Source of the DNA: Bacteroidota bacterium
Lineage (GTDB): Bacteria; Bacteroidota; Bacteroidia; Bacteroidales; VadinHA17
DNA: 64,000 nt
Direction: 5' to 3'
Assembly: GCA_016718875.1 (NCBI GenBank)
Contig: JADKBL010000001.1
Coordinates: 62,001 to 126,000 of the forward strand
Part shown: one piece after another, positions 17,001-25,903 of the stretch
How positions within the stretch are numbered: the stretch's first letter is position 1
Layout: every line of letters begins with the position of its first letter
Made by a program: the position numbers and the translations under genes
Notes under the pieces: model-generated
Database searches by the model: none
The model's input: only the letters and a program-made list of their open reading frames with translations
What the model was told of the DNA's origin: nothing

Positions 17001-17923
17001 TTCACAGAAAGCAGGTTGTCAATTCCGAGGGCTTTTACATCTTTCTCAAACAAAGAATAAGCAATTGCATCAGGATTCTTTACAGGCAGGCGGAATTCTC
17101 CGCAGTCTAAGCCAATATATTTCATAAACGCCTTGCCAGTTCCCATACCGCCGTATTTTCCAAGAAGAGAAATCATTTTAATCGAAAGGTTTTGTAGTCT
17201 TCTTGCTTCATCTACCCTGCCTTCATTATAAGCTTTTATTAATTCATTGTACAGAGGAGCAGCATAATTGTATGTGCTTCCAACTGCACCCTTTGCACCG
17301 ATTGCAAGAGAAGGCAGCAGATTCTCATCACGGCCCCAGAGCATCTCGTAGGCTCCACCCTTATAATTAAGGCAGGACATAAAATCCATGAAATCCTCAT
17401 TAGTATATTTGATTCCCACAAAGTTCGGGAGCATTTCAGAGATCTTAATAATAAACCGGGCCATCGGAATATTTACCCCGGTAAGTACAGGTATATGGTA
17501 ATAATAAACAGCCATATCAGGAACTGACTCCCCTACCCTTGCAACAAATTCTGCAAGGTAATTTTCATCAGCCGGTTTAAAATAATACGGGCCCAGTACC
17601 GCTATGGCAGAGATACCTGCCTCGTATGATATAACAGCATTCTCAATGCATTCCTTGTATGATGTTCCGCCAACAAGACTAATTATTCTGACATTGCCAT
17701 CATTTTTATAACACTCAGCCCATTTCTCTGCATGTTGCTTCTTTTCTTCCTGGGTAAGCGAAACACCTTCCCCGGTGGATCCATTGATAAAAGCTCCAAC
17801 CACCCCGTTCTTCCTTAGCAAATTGTAATATTCGGGAACCAAATCCAGATTCAGATTACCTGCTTTATCCATAGCCGTGAAAGGAGCGGCTACCAGCCCT
17901 TCAAAGCTTTTAAATTCTATCAT
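16997..17923 (-). CDS. nanA: N-acetylneuraminate lyase
   Basis: I start at ATG 17923 (MIEFKSFEGL); a start 42 bp upstream adds a non-conserved leader. The 308-residue protein has the DapA/NanA TIM barrel with FINGSTGEG (phosphate-like loop), AVYYYHIPVLTGV (catalytic Tyr at about 140-142) and VGIKYTN with Schiff-base Lys172. YYHIP and IKYTN point to sialic acid lyase and not dihydrodipicolinate synthase. It cleaves N-acetylneuraminate to N-acetylmannosamine and pyruvate in the cytoplasm. It is coupled to an MFS permease, with GH20 and GH92 genes nearby. No NanE, RokA or sialidase gene is in view. Confidence 0.92.
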   Translation of the reverse strand: MIEFKSFEGLVAAPFTAMDKAGNLNLDLVPEYYNLLRKNGVVGAFINGSTGEGVSLTQEEKKQHAEKWAECYKNDGNVRIISLVGGTSYKECIENAVISYEAGISAIAVLGPYYFKPADENYLAEFVARVGESVPDMAVYYYHIPVLTGVNIPMARFIIKISEMLPNFVGIKYTNEDFMDFMSCLNYKGGAYEMLWGRDENLLPSLAIGAKGAVGSTYNYAAPLYNELIKAYNEGRVDEARRLQNLSIKMISLLGKYGGMGTGKAFMKYIGLDCGEFRLPVKNPDAIAYSLFEKDVKALGIDNLLSVK

Positions 17924-17997
17924 ATTTATTTTAATTTTAAATTCAGGATTTGTGAAATAAACCACATAAAATTAACAATATCCTTTTTGGTTCCGGA

Positions 17998-18027
17998 TTG
18001 TATGGGTATAAAAAATACATAACTTTG
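17998..18027 (+). promoter_or_regulatory. Promoter of the aqpZ gene
   Basis: TTG at 17998-18000, a 19-bp spacer and TAACTTTG at 18020-18027 match the consensus fully. The leader to ATG 18121 is long, about 88 nt. Confidence 0.6.
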
Positions 18028-18120
18028 GAATGCAACCTCAGAAATCATAAATCCGGTTGCAGACCTGATCATTGATTCATTTGTTAAAAGTTATATTTTA
18101 TTACTTTAAAAAATAAGAAA

Positions 18121-18807
18121 ATGAAAAAACTTGTCGCAGAATTTATTGGCACATGCTGGTTGGTACTTGGAGGATGCGGAAGTGCTGTACTGGCAGCGGC
18201 TTATCCTGAACTTGGGATCGGATTTGCCGGAGTGGCTCTTGCTTTCGGTCTAACTGTTGTTACAATGGCATATGCAATAGGCCATATATCCGGATGCCAT
18301 CTTAACCCTGCGGTCTCTGTCGGGTTGTGGATAGGAGGACGATTTGAAGGTAAAGAAGTTGGTCCGTATATTATAGCACAGGTATTGGGAGGTATAACAG
18401 GAGCAGCTTTATTGTTCCTGATAGCAAGTGGTAAACCAGGTTTTGAAACAGGAGGTTTTGCAGCCAACGGATATGGTGAACATTCGCCTGGCGGATATGG
18501 AATGTTGCCAGCCCTTGTAACCGAAATTGTAATGACTTTCATGTTCCTTATGATCATACTTGGTTCAACTCACTCCAAAGCTCCGAAAGGATTTGCAGGT
18601 CTGGCTATTGGTTTGGGACTGGTGTTAATACACTTAATCAGCATTCCTGTAACAAACACATCCGTAAATCCGGCCAGAAGCACAAGCCAGGCTATATTTG
18701 CAGGAGGATGGGCACTTGGGCAACTCTGGCTGTTCTGGATAGCTCCCATTGTCGGAGCTTCACTGGCGGGAATTTTATATAAATATATTTCACCTGAAAA
18801 CGAATAA
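18121..18807 (+). CDS. aqpZ: Aquaporin Z (water channel)
   Basis: A 228-residue MIP-family protein with six transmembrane helices. Two NPA boxes are present, at residues 62-64 (GCHLNPAVSVG) and 183-185 (TNTSVNPARS), with the selectivity-filter Arg after the second. The segment LIHLISIPVTNTSVNPARST closely follows enterobacterial AqpZ and not the glycerol facilitator, and helix 2 keeps the narrow-filter His region. It conducts water across the inner membrane. It is divergent from nanA and 31 bp upstream of GH20, which may share its promoter, although a functional link to glycan use is not obvious. Confidence 0.96.
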   Translation: MKKLVAEFIGTCWLVLGGCGSAVLAAAYPELGIGFAGVALAFGLTVVTMAYAIGHISGCHLNPAVSVGLWIGGRFEGKEVGPYIIAQVLGGITGAALLFLIASGKPGFETGGFAANGYGEHSPGGYGMLPALVTEIVMTFMFLMIILGSTHSKAPKGFAGLAIGLGLVLIHLISIPVTNTSVNPARSTSQAIFAGGWALGQLWLFWIAPIVGASLAGILYKYISPENE

Positions 18808-18838
18808 TTAAAGCCTCCTTTCATTAACAATCTCTAAT

Positions 18839-20368
18839 ATGAAAAGATTTCTTCTTTTCCTGGTAATAATTTGTTGCATTGCCGGTAATTCAAAATCCCA
18901 AAACTTCAGCATTATTCCTCAACCTCAGAAAGTCGGAATTCTTGAAGGTGAGTTTGTATTTAAACCTGAAACCAAAATTATCGCCCCATTATCTCTTAAC
19001 ACTGCAGCCGAATTATTTTCTGAAGAAATGAAGGATATAATAGGGCGAAAAATAACGGTCACATCCAAAGGAAATTCTTCCGGCAATATTGTTCTCCGGA
19101 TTGAAAAAACTGTTTCAAAACCTGAAGGTTATGAACTTAATATTTCTTCCGGCAGTATCCGGGTAACGGCTTCAACTGGTGCCGGGATATTCTATGGACT
19201 TCAAACAATTAAGCAGTTGCTTATCTGTTCAGAAAATGGAGTATTGAAAGCCATGACCATAACTGATTCTCCCCGTTTCGAATGGAGAGGAGTTATGCTC
19301 GATGTAAGCCGGACTTTCATGCCTTTAAATCTTGTTAAAAGATATATCGACCTGTTTTCACAATATAAACTAAATGTAGTTCATCTTCACCTTACTGATG
19401 ATCAGGGCTGGCGTATTGAAATTAAGAAATACCCGCTGCTCACAGAAATCGGATCAAAATTCGATCCGGAGTTCAACAGGATGGGAGGATACTATTCGCA
19501 GGATGAGATCAGGGAGCTGGTCATATACGCAAAGGCAAGGAATGTGATGCTTGTTCCGGAAATAGAATTACCAGGACATGCTTCTGCTGCAATAGCATCA
19601 TATCCTGAGCTCTCCTGTGAAAATGTAAGACCCGTAATTCACACATTTTTAGAGGGCAAATCAATACATGAAGAGATATTCTGCGCCGGAAAAGAATCTA
19701 CTTATGTGATGATTTTCGGGATTCTGGATGAACTTTGTGAATTATTTCCTTCCCCCTACATACATATTGGTGGTGATGAAGCTCCAAAGGCTATGTGGAA
19801 AAGATGTCCTTACTGCCAGAAAACAATGAAAGATAATAATCTGAGTAATGAAGAAGAACTGCAGAGTCTTTTTGTAAAAAGAATTGGTGATTACCTGAGA
19901 TCCAAAAACAAAACACTTGTCGGCTGGGATGAGATTATTGAAGGAGGAAAGCTGTCAGGTGATGAGGTTCTGATGTTCTGGAGAGGATGGAAACTTAGTG
20001 AAGTGGAAAAAGAGGTTAAATCCGGATTCCGTGTTGTATGTACACCTACCACTCATTGCTATTTTGATTATCCCTATGATAAGATTAATACACGTACTAT
20101 TTATGATTATGAACCGGTCAGACCAGGCACCAGTGAAAAGAACTACCTAGGGGTGCAGGCAAATTTCTGGTCACATATCGATCGCAGTGAGCACAATATC
20201 GACAAACAACTGTTTCCCCGGGTATTGGGATTAGCCGAAACTGCATGGAGTAAACCTGAAAACAAAAACTGGGACAGGTTCAAACCTGCTGCTGCAAAAA
20301 ACATTATTTACCTTAAAAAAGCACAGAATGTAAATGTATTCCGTGATAATTTCATTGAATTCCCTTAA
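18839..20368 (+). CDS. GH20 beta-N-acetylhexosaminidase
   Basis: A 509-residue secreted enzyme. The signal peptide ends IAGNSKSQ. An N-terminal GH20b domain (about 22-140) precedes the TIM barrel beginning FEWRGVMLDVSRTFMP. HLHLTDDQGWRIEI and the catalytic pair Asp313-Glu314 in HIGGDEAPK are diagnostic. These enzymes use substrate-assisted catalysis to remove terminal beta-GlcNAc or beta-GalNAc from glycoproteins, glycolipids or chitooligosaccharides. With NanA and GH92 nearby, host-type N-glycans or glycolipids are plausible substrates. Confidence 0.96.
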   Translation: MKRFLLFLVIICCIAGNSKSQNFSIIPQPQKVGILEGEFVFKPETKIIAPLSLNTAAELFSEEMKDIIGRKITVTSKGNSSGNIVLRIEKTVSKPEGYELNISSGSIRVTASTGAGIFYGLQTIKQLLICSENGVLKAMTITDSPRFEWRGVMLDVSRTFMPLNLVKRYIDLFSQYKLNVVHLHLTDDQGWRIEIKKYPLLTEIGSKFDPEFNRMGGYYSQDEIRELVIYAKARNVMLVPEIELPGHASAAIASYPELSCENVRPVIHTFLEGKSIHEEIFCAGKESTYVMIFGILDELCELFPSPYIHIGGDEAPKAMWKRCPYCQKTMKDNNLSNEEELQSLFVKRIGDYLRSKNKTLVGWDEIIEGGKLSGDEVLMFWRGWKLSEVEKEVKSGFRVVCTPTTHCYFDYPYDKINTRTIYDYEPVRPGTSEKNYLGVQANFWSHIDRSEHNIDKQLFPRVLGLAETAWSKPENKNWDRFKPAAAKNIIYLKKAQNVNVFRDNFIEFP

Positions 20369-20438
20369 ACAATAAATATCTCCGATTTGTTATAGAATGA
20401 ACCCCCTATTACACTTATCGAACAATTAATACTGAAGG

Positions 20439-20458
20439 CCCCCCCCCCCCACCCCCCC
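20439..20458. repeat. C12-A-C7 homopolymer tract
   Basis: Twelve C residues (20439-20450), one A, then seven C residues (20452-20458), lying in the 151-bp gap upstream of the small His/Cys protein gene. Tracts of this type slip during replication and can vary expression; they are also error-prone in sequencing. Confidence 0.9.
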
Positions 20459-20519
20459 TGAAAGTTATTGGTCTCTATGAATAAAAACGTTAAAAGCGAA
20501 CATTTCTTCTGAAAAAAAG

Positions 20520-20834
20520 ATGCGGGTAAGAAGTAAAAATATTGTATCATACTTACTTGTCTTAATATTGCTTGCGCCATCAGCAATAAAGCTTGAGCAT
20601 CGCCATAGCAATGACTGTTCTCATGAAGAAAATCGCAAAGGGCAATCATTCGGTGAGAAGTGTTTTATATGCGATTTCCAATATTCAGTATTCCTAAGTT
20701 CTGACAAGCAGAATAACTCTTTGATTTCCTGCTGGACCGATCATTTCATAAACCGGTTCAAATCATCCAACTATCCTGATAAATCTAAATTTTCATTTCT
20801 TCTTCGGGCTCCCCCGGTTTTACAATCAGTCTGA
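20520..20834 (+). CDS. Small secreted His/Cys-containing protein upstream of a TonB receptor
   Basis: A 104-residue protein with an N-terminal signal or anchor helix (about 8-24) followed by EHRHSNDCSHEE and a CFICDF motif, giving several His and Cys residues in a short span. Small proteins with an H-x-H, C-x-x-H and C-x-x-C-D-F layout occur directly before TonB-dependent receptors in Bacteroidota and are suspected to bind metal, though no function is proven. The following receptor starts 41 bp downstream and the two are probably cotranscribed. The C12-A-C7 tract lies 61 bp before its start. Confidence 0.7.
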   Translation: MRVRSKNIVSYLLVLILLAPSAIKLEHRHSNDCSHEENRKGQSFGEKCFICDFQYSVFLSSDKQNNSLISCWTDHFINRFKSSNYPDKSKFSFLLRAPPVLQSV

Positions 20835-20875
20835 AAATATTTTTAATACTGTTTGTAGAATTTAAATCACTTTAA

Positions 20876-23128
20876 ATGAAAAAGATATTTGCATTTTATG
20901 CATTCATTCTGTTTTTATATCCTTTGAATGCACAATACTCAGTCATGGGTAAAATTTCAGATCAGGAAAATCAACCACTTGCTGGAACCACAGTTTATCT
21001 TCCTGAAATAAACAAAGGAACAGTCTCAGATCAGAATGGCAGATACAGCATTTCAGATCTGCCAGCCGGAAAATTTAAGGTTCAGTTTTCCTATATAGGT
21101 TACCTGAACATTATTGAGACTGTAATATTTGAAAAAAATGACATTGAACTTGACATTATCATGGTTGCTTCAATAATGAAAACTGAGGAAATCGTCATCA
21201 CAGGAGGTTACAGCTCAACCCAGCATGAAAATGCTGTTAAAATTGAGGCTCTGAAAATTGATATTTTTGATATAAAGACCACTCCAAATTTCAGTGAAGC
21301 CTTAACGAAAGTGCCGGGCGTTAATATGATTTCTAAAGGCAATGGCGTTTCCAAACCTGTAATCCGGGGACTGTCAATGAATGATATTCTTGTTTTGAAC
21401 AATGGGGTAAGATTTGAAAACTATCAGTATTCGAGCCACCATCCTTTGGGAATTGATGAATTTGGTACAGAAGATGTTGAAGTGATAAAAGGACCAGCTT
21501 CACTTTTATATGGATCAGATGCCATTGGTGGAGTAATAAATTTTATAAAGGAAAAACCGGCACCTGTGGGTACAATTGCCGGAGACTATAATCTGCAGAT
21601 GTTTTCCAATAGCTATGGAATAACGAACAACTTTGGTTTAAAAGGCGCCGGGAAACATCTTTTTGGAGGAATACGGATTGGGCAAAAGTCTCATGCAGAT
21701 TATCTACAGGGAGGTGGTGTATTTGTTCCTAATACCCGATTCAATGAAAACTCCGTAAAAATCAATGCCGGAACCACTGGTAAAAATGGAACCTTTAAAC
21801 TATATTACGACTACGGAAAGCAAAATCTCGGACTGGCGGAGGAAGAAGCAATAGAATTAGTTCCGGAACGCGGAAGAAAACCTGAATTATTCTTTCAGCA
21901 ATTCAATACACATCTGATTTCTTCACAGAACAAACTATATTTTGGGAACCTGAAAGTGGAAGTAAACTCAGCTTATCAGAATACCGGACTAATCCATTTC
22001 GGAGAACCAGATGTATATGAAATCCAGATGAAACTTGCAACTCTCACATATGAAACTAAGATCTATCTTCCTTCAGACAAAAATTCTGAATACATTATTG
22101 GCTTTCAGGGAATGAACCAAAAGAATAAAAATCTTAACGACCGGGAAACAATTCTGCTCCCCGATGCAATAACAAATAATTATTCCGTTTTCACATTATT
22201 GCAAAGGACCCTTTATAAAAAGCTTAAAGTACAGGCAGGTATAAGATACGATTATAAAACATTAATTGCTGATGAAACCGGGACAGAAGGAATGCCAGAT
22301 TTCAGGAGCAGGCTTAACAATGACTATAATAGTCTAAGCGGATCACTGGGTTCTACGTTGCATATTTCTGAAGAGCTGCTCTTAAGGGCTAATTTTGCAG
22401 CGGCATTCAGAACACCTAACCTGGCAGAATTAACATCAAATGGTCAGCATGAAACACGATATGAAATTGGGGATCAAAATCTCAGCCCTGAGAATTCATA
22501 TGAACTGGACATGAGCATGCATTACCATCATGAGAACTATACAATTGATATTGCAGGATTCTACAACAGAATCAATGATTATATCTATATTTCTCCAACA
22601 GGAGATACAACCGGAACAGGAGTCAGTATTTACAAATATCGTCAGGATGATTCCTACCTTTTTGGCGCAGAGGCAGGAATACACTTTCATCCCTCTGAGG
22701 CTAAATGGCTGCACCTTATGACAACTTATTCAACTGTAACCGGAATTCAGAATAATGGTGCTAATCTGCCCTTTATACCAGCTGACAAACTCTATTTTGA
22801 AGTCAGGGCCGAAAAGGGAAAGGCAGCTTTTTTAAATAATGCATTTGTTATGGTCAGTCCTGTGATGGTTTTCAGACAGAATAAGATTGCAATTGATGAA
22901 ACACCAACAGATGACTATTTATTATTTGACCTGGCAGCCGGGGGAAATATTAAAATTGCTAACCAGAATTTATCGGTGATGATAAGTGTATCCAATCTGT
23001 TTGACAAAATATATGTCGATCATCTCTCAACATTGAAAGAGGTTGGATTTTATAATCCTGGCAGAAATATTTCACTGACTTTAAAAATACCCTTTGAGTT
23101 AAAAAATTTCAACAAAGAAACAGAATGA
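20876..23128 (+). CDS. TonB-dependent receptor, probably metal or metal-complex uptake
   Basis: A 750-residue outer-membrane receptor. The signal peptide ends YPLNAQ, a CarboxypepD_reg-like domain spans about 22-105, the plug about 125-230 and the barrel runs to the end. The plug carries VPGVNMISKGNG, RGLSMNDILVLNNGVRF and GPASLLYGSDAIGGVINF, the pattern of ZnuD/OprC/BtuB-like receptors and not SusC. A His pair occurs at the apical loop SSHHPLG. The His/Cys-rich small protein upstream supports a metal ligand such as zinc or copper. It is not linked to a SusD lipoprotein. Confidence 0.88.
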   Translation: MKKIFAFYAFILFLYPLNAQYSVMGKISDQENQPLAGTTVYLPEINKGTVSDQNGRYSISDLPAGKFKVQFSYIGYLNIIETVIFEKNDIELDIIMVASIMKTEEIVITGGYSSTQHENAVKIEALKIDIFDIKTTPNFSEALTKVPGVNMISKGNGVSKPVIRGLSMNDILVLNNGVRFENYQYSSHHPLGIDEFGTEDVEVIKGPASLLYGSDAIGGVINFIKEKPAPVGTIAGDYNLQMFSNSYGITNNFGLKGAGKHLFGGIRIGQKSHADYLQGGGVFVPNTRFNENSVKINAGTTGKNGTFKLYYDYGKQNLGLAEEEAIELVPERGRKPELFFQQFNTHLISSQNKLYFGNLKVEVNSAYQNTGLIHFGEPDVYEIQMKLATLTYETKIYLPSDKNSEYIIGFQGMNQKNKNLNDRETILLPDAITNNYSVFTLLQRTLYKKLKVQAGIRYDYKTLIADETGTEGMPDFRSRLNNDYNSLSGSLGSTLHISEELLLRANFAAAFRTPNLAELTSNGQHETRYEIGDQNLSPENSYELDMSMHYHHENYTIDIAGFYNRINDYIYISPTGDTTGTGVSIYKYRQDDSYLFGAEAGIHFHPSEAKWLHLMTTYSTVTGIQNNGANLPFIPADKLYFEVRAEKGKAAFLNNAFVMVSPVMVFRQNKIAIDETPTDDYLLFDLAAGGNIKIANQNLSVMISVSNLFDKIYVDHLSTLKEVGFYNPGRNISLTLKIPFELKNFNKETE

Positions 23129-23190
23129 ACGGAAAAGTCTGCTAAATTGGAAAATATAACTAATGGGATTTTTTAAATCAGCGTCATTCT

Positions 23191-23198
23191 TATCTTTG
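23191..23198 (+). promoter_or_regulatory. Putative -7 element of the TPR histidine kinase gene
   Basis: TATCTTTG matches TAnnTTTG exactly, 20 bp before ATG 23219. A T-rich stretch occupies the -33 region but lacks the G. Confidence 0.5.
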
Positions 23199-23218
23199 GA
23201 ATAAAAAGAATCACTTTA

Positions 23219-25138
23219 ATGAAGTCAATCTGGTTGAGTGCTTTTTTGATACTTCTCGTCTCTTGTTTTTCATTGCAGCTGACAGGACAAAGAAATGAAG
23301 TAACCGGTAAAAATATCCATCAGAATGATTCTGGTGTTTTCAACCAGATTGATTCAATAAATCTGTTAAGCCGTAATCTTGTTTTTATTGATCCTGCAAA
23401 ATCACTCGATTATGCCAATAAGGCACTGAAATTATCGATAAACAACAGGTATGACAAAGGAACTGCTGAATCATACAGGATTCTCTCAGGGATATATTCA
23501 TATTTTGAAAACTACTCCCTTAGCCTTGAATTTAACCAGGCTGCATATGATATCTTTTCTGAACTACATGATTCAGCAGGCATAGCCAATTGCTATATAT
23601 CACTTGGGCACATAAATAAAGGTTTGGGCCAGAAAGAAAGTGAATTAAATTTTCATAAGAAATCATACGAAATATACTCCCGGCTAAAGAACCCGGAAAG
23701 AATGGGTGTTACGTCTTACAACCTTGGGGAAAGCTGCTATAATAACGGTGACACTGCAGGTTGCAGGAAAATGATCCTGCTGGCTGTAAGTATCAATGAT
23801 TCACTAAAGAATCTGGCTGTCCTTTCGGCTTGCTATAATGTGTTGGGAAAACTTGAGCTTGACAATAACAGACTGGAGAGAGCTAAGGACTGTTTCAATA
23901 AGGTTCTCGAAATAAAATCCAGACTTGGTACTGAATCACAGAAAATTGCAACTCCGGAATCAATACTGTCCCTGTCCCGGATAAGCAAACTTCAAAATAA
24001 CAAAAAGGACCAGCTTGCTTACCTGAAAATGGCTGAGAAATTCTGTCTCGATAACGAATTACATAATTACCTTAAGCTGGTATATCTTGATTTTATGCAA
24101 TACTATTCTGAGATGGATGATTCCCGGTCTGTACGGAAATATCTTGACTTGTATAAAAATATGCAGGACTCTATCGACAGACAGCAGCTGCTCAACATGT
24201 ATAATCTGACAAGAAATATACCTGTGGTTCACGAACTATCTCAGCAGAAGATTATGCTTGAACAGGAAAATATGATGCACCTGCAAAAAATAAGAGAAAG
24301 AAACATAATCCTTGCAAGTGCATTATTTTCAATCATACTGCTTTGTGGACTTCTCATAATCATCTTCAGTTCCAACAAAAAACTTAAAAATCAGAAACAG
24401 ACTATAGAATATCAAAGTAAACAACTTGAAATCCTGAATAATACAAAAGATAAATTTTTCGGAATTATCTCTCATGATCTGAGAAGCCCGCTTAATTCAA
24501 TAAAAACTGTTTCAATGCTTCTGGCTGAATTCATTGACAAAATGGATAAATCAAAAATAATTAAACTAAGTCAGGAACTCGGGACAACTGTCGACAATAC
24601 AATCAGGATGACAGAGAATCTGAGCAACTGGGCCAGGCTGCAAATGAAGGACTTCAAAACTGTTCCGGAAAGAGTTAATTTAAAGGAAATTGTATCTCCG
24701 GTTTATGAGGTTTACAATGAGGTGGCACAACAAAAAGAGATAGATCTTATATGTGAATTTGACCAGAATTTAACTGTTCTTGGAGATAAAAATCAAATCG
24801 AATTCATCCTTAGAAATCTGGTCAACAATGCAATAAAGTATACAAAAAGAGGAGGCCATGTTGGATTACTGGCCAAACAGGTTAATGATGACCATGTTCA
24901 GATCATTGTTTCAGACAACGGTATAGGAATCCCCGAAAAATTAAAAAATGAATTGTTTGATCTGGGCAAAAATCATGTTTCATACGGAACTGAAGAAGAA
25001 AAAGGAACCGGCCTGGGTCTGATTTTATGCAACGATTTCTTAAAGCTGAATAACGGACAATTAGAAATTGAAAGCCATGAAGGTGAGGGAACCACTGTCA
25101 GGGTAACATTATTTAATGGGAACAAATTAAAAGCATAG
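23219..25138 (+). CDS. TPR-containing sensor histidine kinase
   Basis: A 639-residue kinase. The signal peptide is at about 1-23, and tetratricopeptide repeats fill the periplasmic region from about 50 to 310 (for example GIANCYISLGHINKGLGQ and ACYNVLGKLELDNNRLERA). A coiled segment leads to a transmembrane helix at about 362-385. HisKA follows, with His419 in GIISHDLRSPLNS, then an HATPase with NLVNNAIKYTKRGG, DNGIGIP and GTGLGL. No receiver domain is fused and no response regulator gene is adjacent, so its partner lies elsewhere. The TPR array suggests sensing through protein contacts. It could respond to the upstream receptor, but that is inference. Confidence 0.92.
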   Translation: MKSIWLSAFLILLVSCFSLQLTGQRNEVTGKNIHQNDSGVFNQIDSINLLSRNLVFIDPAKSLDYANKALKLSINNRYDKGTAESYRILSGIYSYFENYSLSLEFNQAAYDIFSELHDSAGIANCYISLGHINKGLGQKESELNFHKKSYEIYSRLKNPERMGVTSYNLGESCYNNGDTAGCRKMILLAVSINDSLKNLAVLSACYNVLGKLELDNNRLERAKDCFNKVLEIKSRLGTESQKIATPESILSLSRISKLQNNKKDQLAYLKMAEKFCLDNELHNYLKLVYLDFMQYYSEMDDSRSVRKYLDLYKNMQDSIDRQQLLNMYNLTRNIPVVHELSQQKIMLEQENMMHLQKIRERNIILASALFSIILLCGLLIIIFSSNKKLKNQKQTIEYQSKQLEILNNTKDKFFGIISHDLRSPLNSIKTVSMLLAEFIDKMDKSKIIKLSQELGTTVDNTIRMTENLSNWARLQMKDFKTVPERVNLKEIVSPVYEVYNEVAQQKEIDLICEFDQNLTVLGDKNQIEFILRNLVNNAIKYTKRGGHVGLLAKQVNDDHVQIIVSDNGIGIPEKLKNELFDLGKNHVSYGTEEEKGTGLGLILCNDFLKLNNGQLEIESHEGEGTTVRVTLFNGNKLKA

Positions 25139-25214
25139 GTAACTGTACTCCCGATGTCATATCTCGTAGAATTAACCCTAACCGATAACTTGTTTATCTT
25201 ATCCCTTTCGATTA

Positions 25215-25733
25215 TTATTTTTGCCGTATAAATACCACATCATAGTTAATGCCCTGTACTGCCTGGAAATAATTACCAATCAGACAGTCATTTTTTTTAT
25301 CATAAATAAGATTGTATTTCGACCCGGGGTAATTTATATCCTTCAGAATTATTTCATAAACGATTTCACCATCCCTGATTAACCATCCTGATTTACCAAC
25401 ATTTATAGGATTGGGATTAAAGTATCCTGCATCCATAACTCCGTCAGACTTTATCGAAAAAATCTCAATAATATAAGTCCCGTCAGACCTTAACCATTTC
25501 CCTTTGAGCAATTCCTGAAGCGAATCAGCTGAAACATCTGAAACAGGCAATTCTGATTTCCTTTCAGCAGCATTGGTTGCGGACTTAACCGGCGAAACCT
25601 TATTGGCTGAAGAATCATAACTTCTTCCCTGATTGTTATTACACCCGGGGAAAAAAGGTAACACAATAATTAGAAAAATAATAATTATATCCGGATACAG
25701 ATTTCGGTATGGGTTTACTGGTTTCATTTTCAA
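25215..25733 (-). CDS. Lipoprotein of unknown function
   Basis: A 172-residue lipoprotein on the minus strand, convergent with the kinase gene. The hydrophobic signal ends FFPGC at about residue 31, where acylation is expected. A Ser/Lys-rich linker (to about 75) leads to a beta-rich C-terminal domain starting LQELLKGKWLRSDGTYIIEI, with DAGYFNPNPINVGKSGW and DCLIGNYFQAVQG. The WLRSDGTY and GNYFQA pattern is that of small lipocalin-like or beta-sandwich lipoproteins widespread in Bacteroidota. No enzymatic motif is visible. Confidence 0.8.
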   Translation of the reverse strand: MKMKPVNPYRNLYPDIIIIFLIIVLPFFPGCNNNQGRSYDSSANKVSPVKSATNAAERKSELPVSDVSADSLQELLKGKWLRSDGTYIIEIFSIKSDGVMDAGYFNPNPINVGKSGWLIRDGEIVYEIILKDINYPGSKYNLIYDKKNDCLIGNYFQAVQGINYDVVFIRQK

Positions 25734-25867
25734 GTATGTTTGATATAAAATTACACTACTAATCGGATATTTTTGAAATTAGCAGGAGATTCTTCTTTTC
25801 AATAAGAATGACAGATCCTTATTTTTTAAGAGAAATGGCTAAAGAAGAGATTTCCGGAAAAACAGGG

Positions 25868-25898
25868 TTGAAAAAGAAAAGAGATTAAGCTATCTTTG
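25868..25898 (+). promoter_or_regulatory. Promoter immediately upstream of the CorC/HlyC-type gene
   Basis: TTG at 25868-25870, a 20-bp spacer and TATCTTTG at 25891-25898 match the consensus. The ATG at 25904 follows the -7 element after only 5 bp, so the transcript would have little or no leader. Confidence 0.55.
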
Positions 25899-25903
25899 AG
25901 AAA

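Noticed and set aside
18201..18557. 118-codon open frame on the minus strand inside aqpZ
   Set aside because: Proline/alanine-rich shadow of glycine-rich aquaporin coding sequence.
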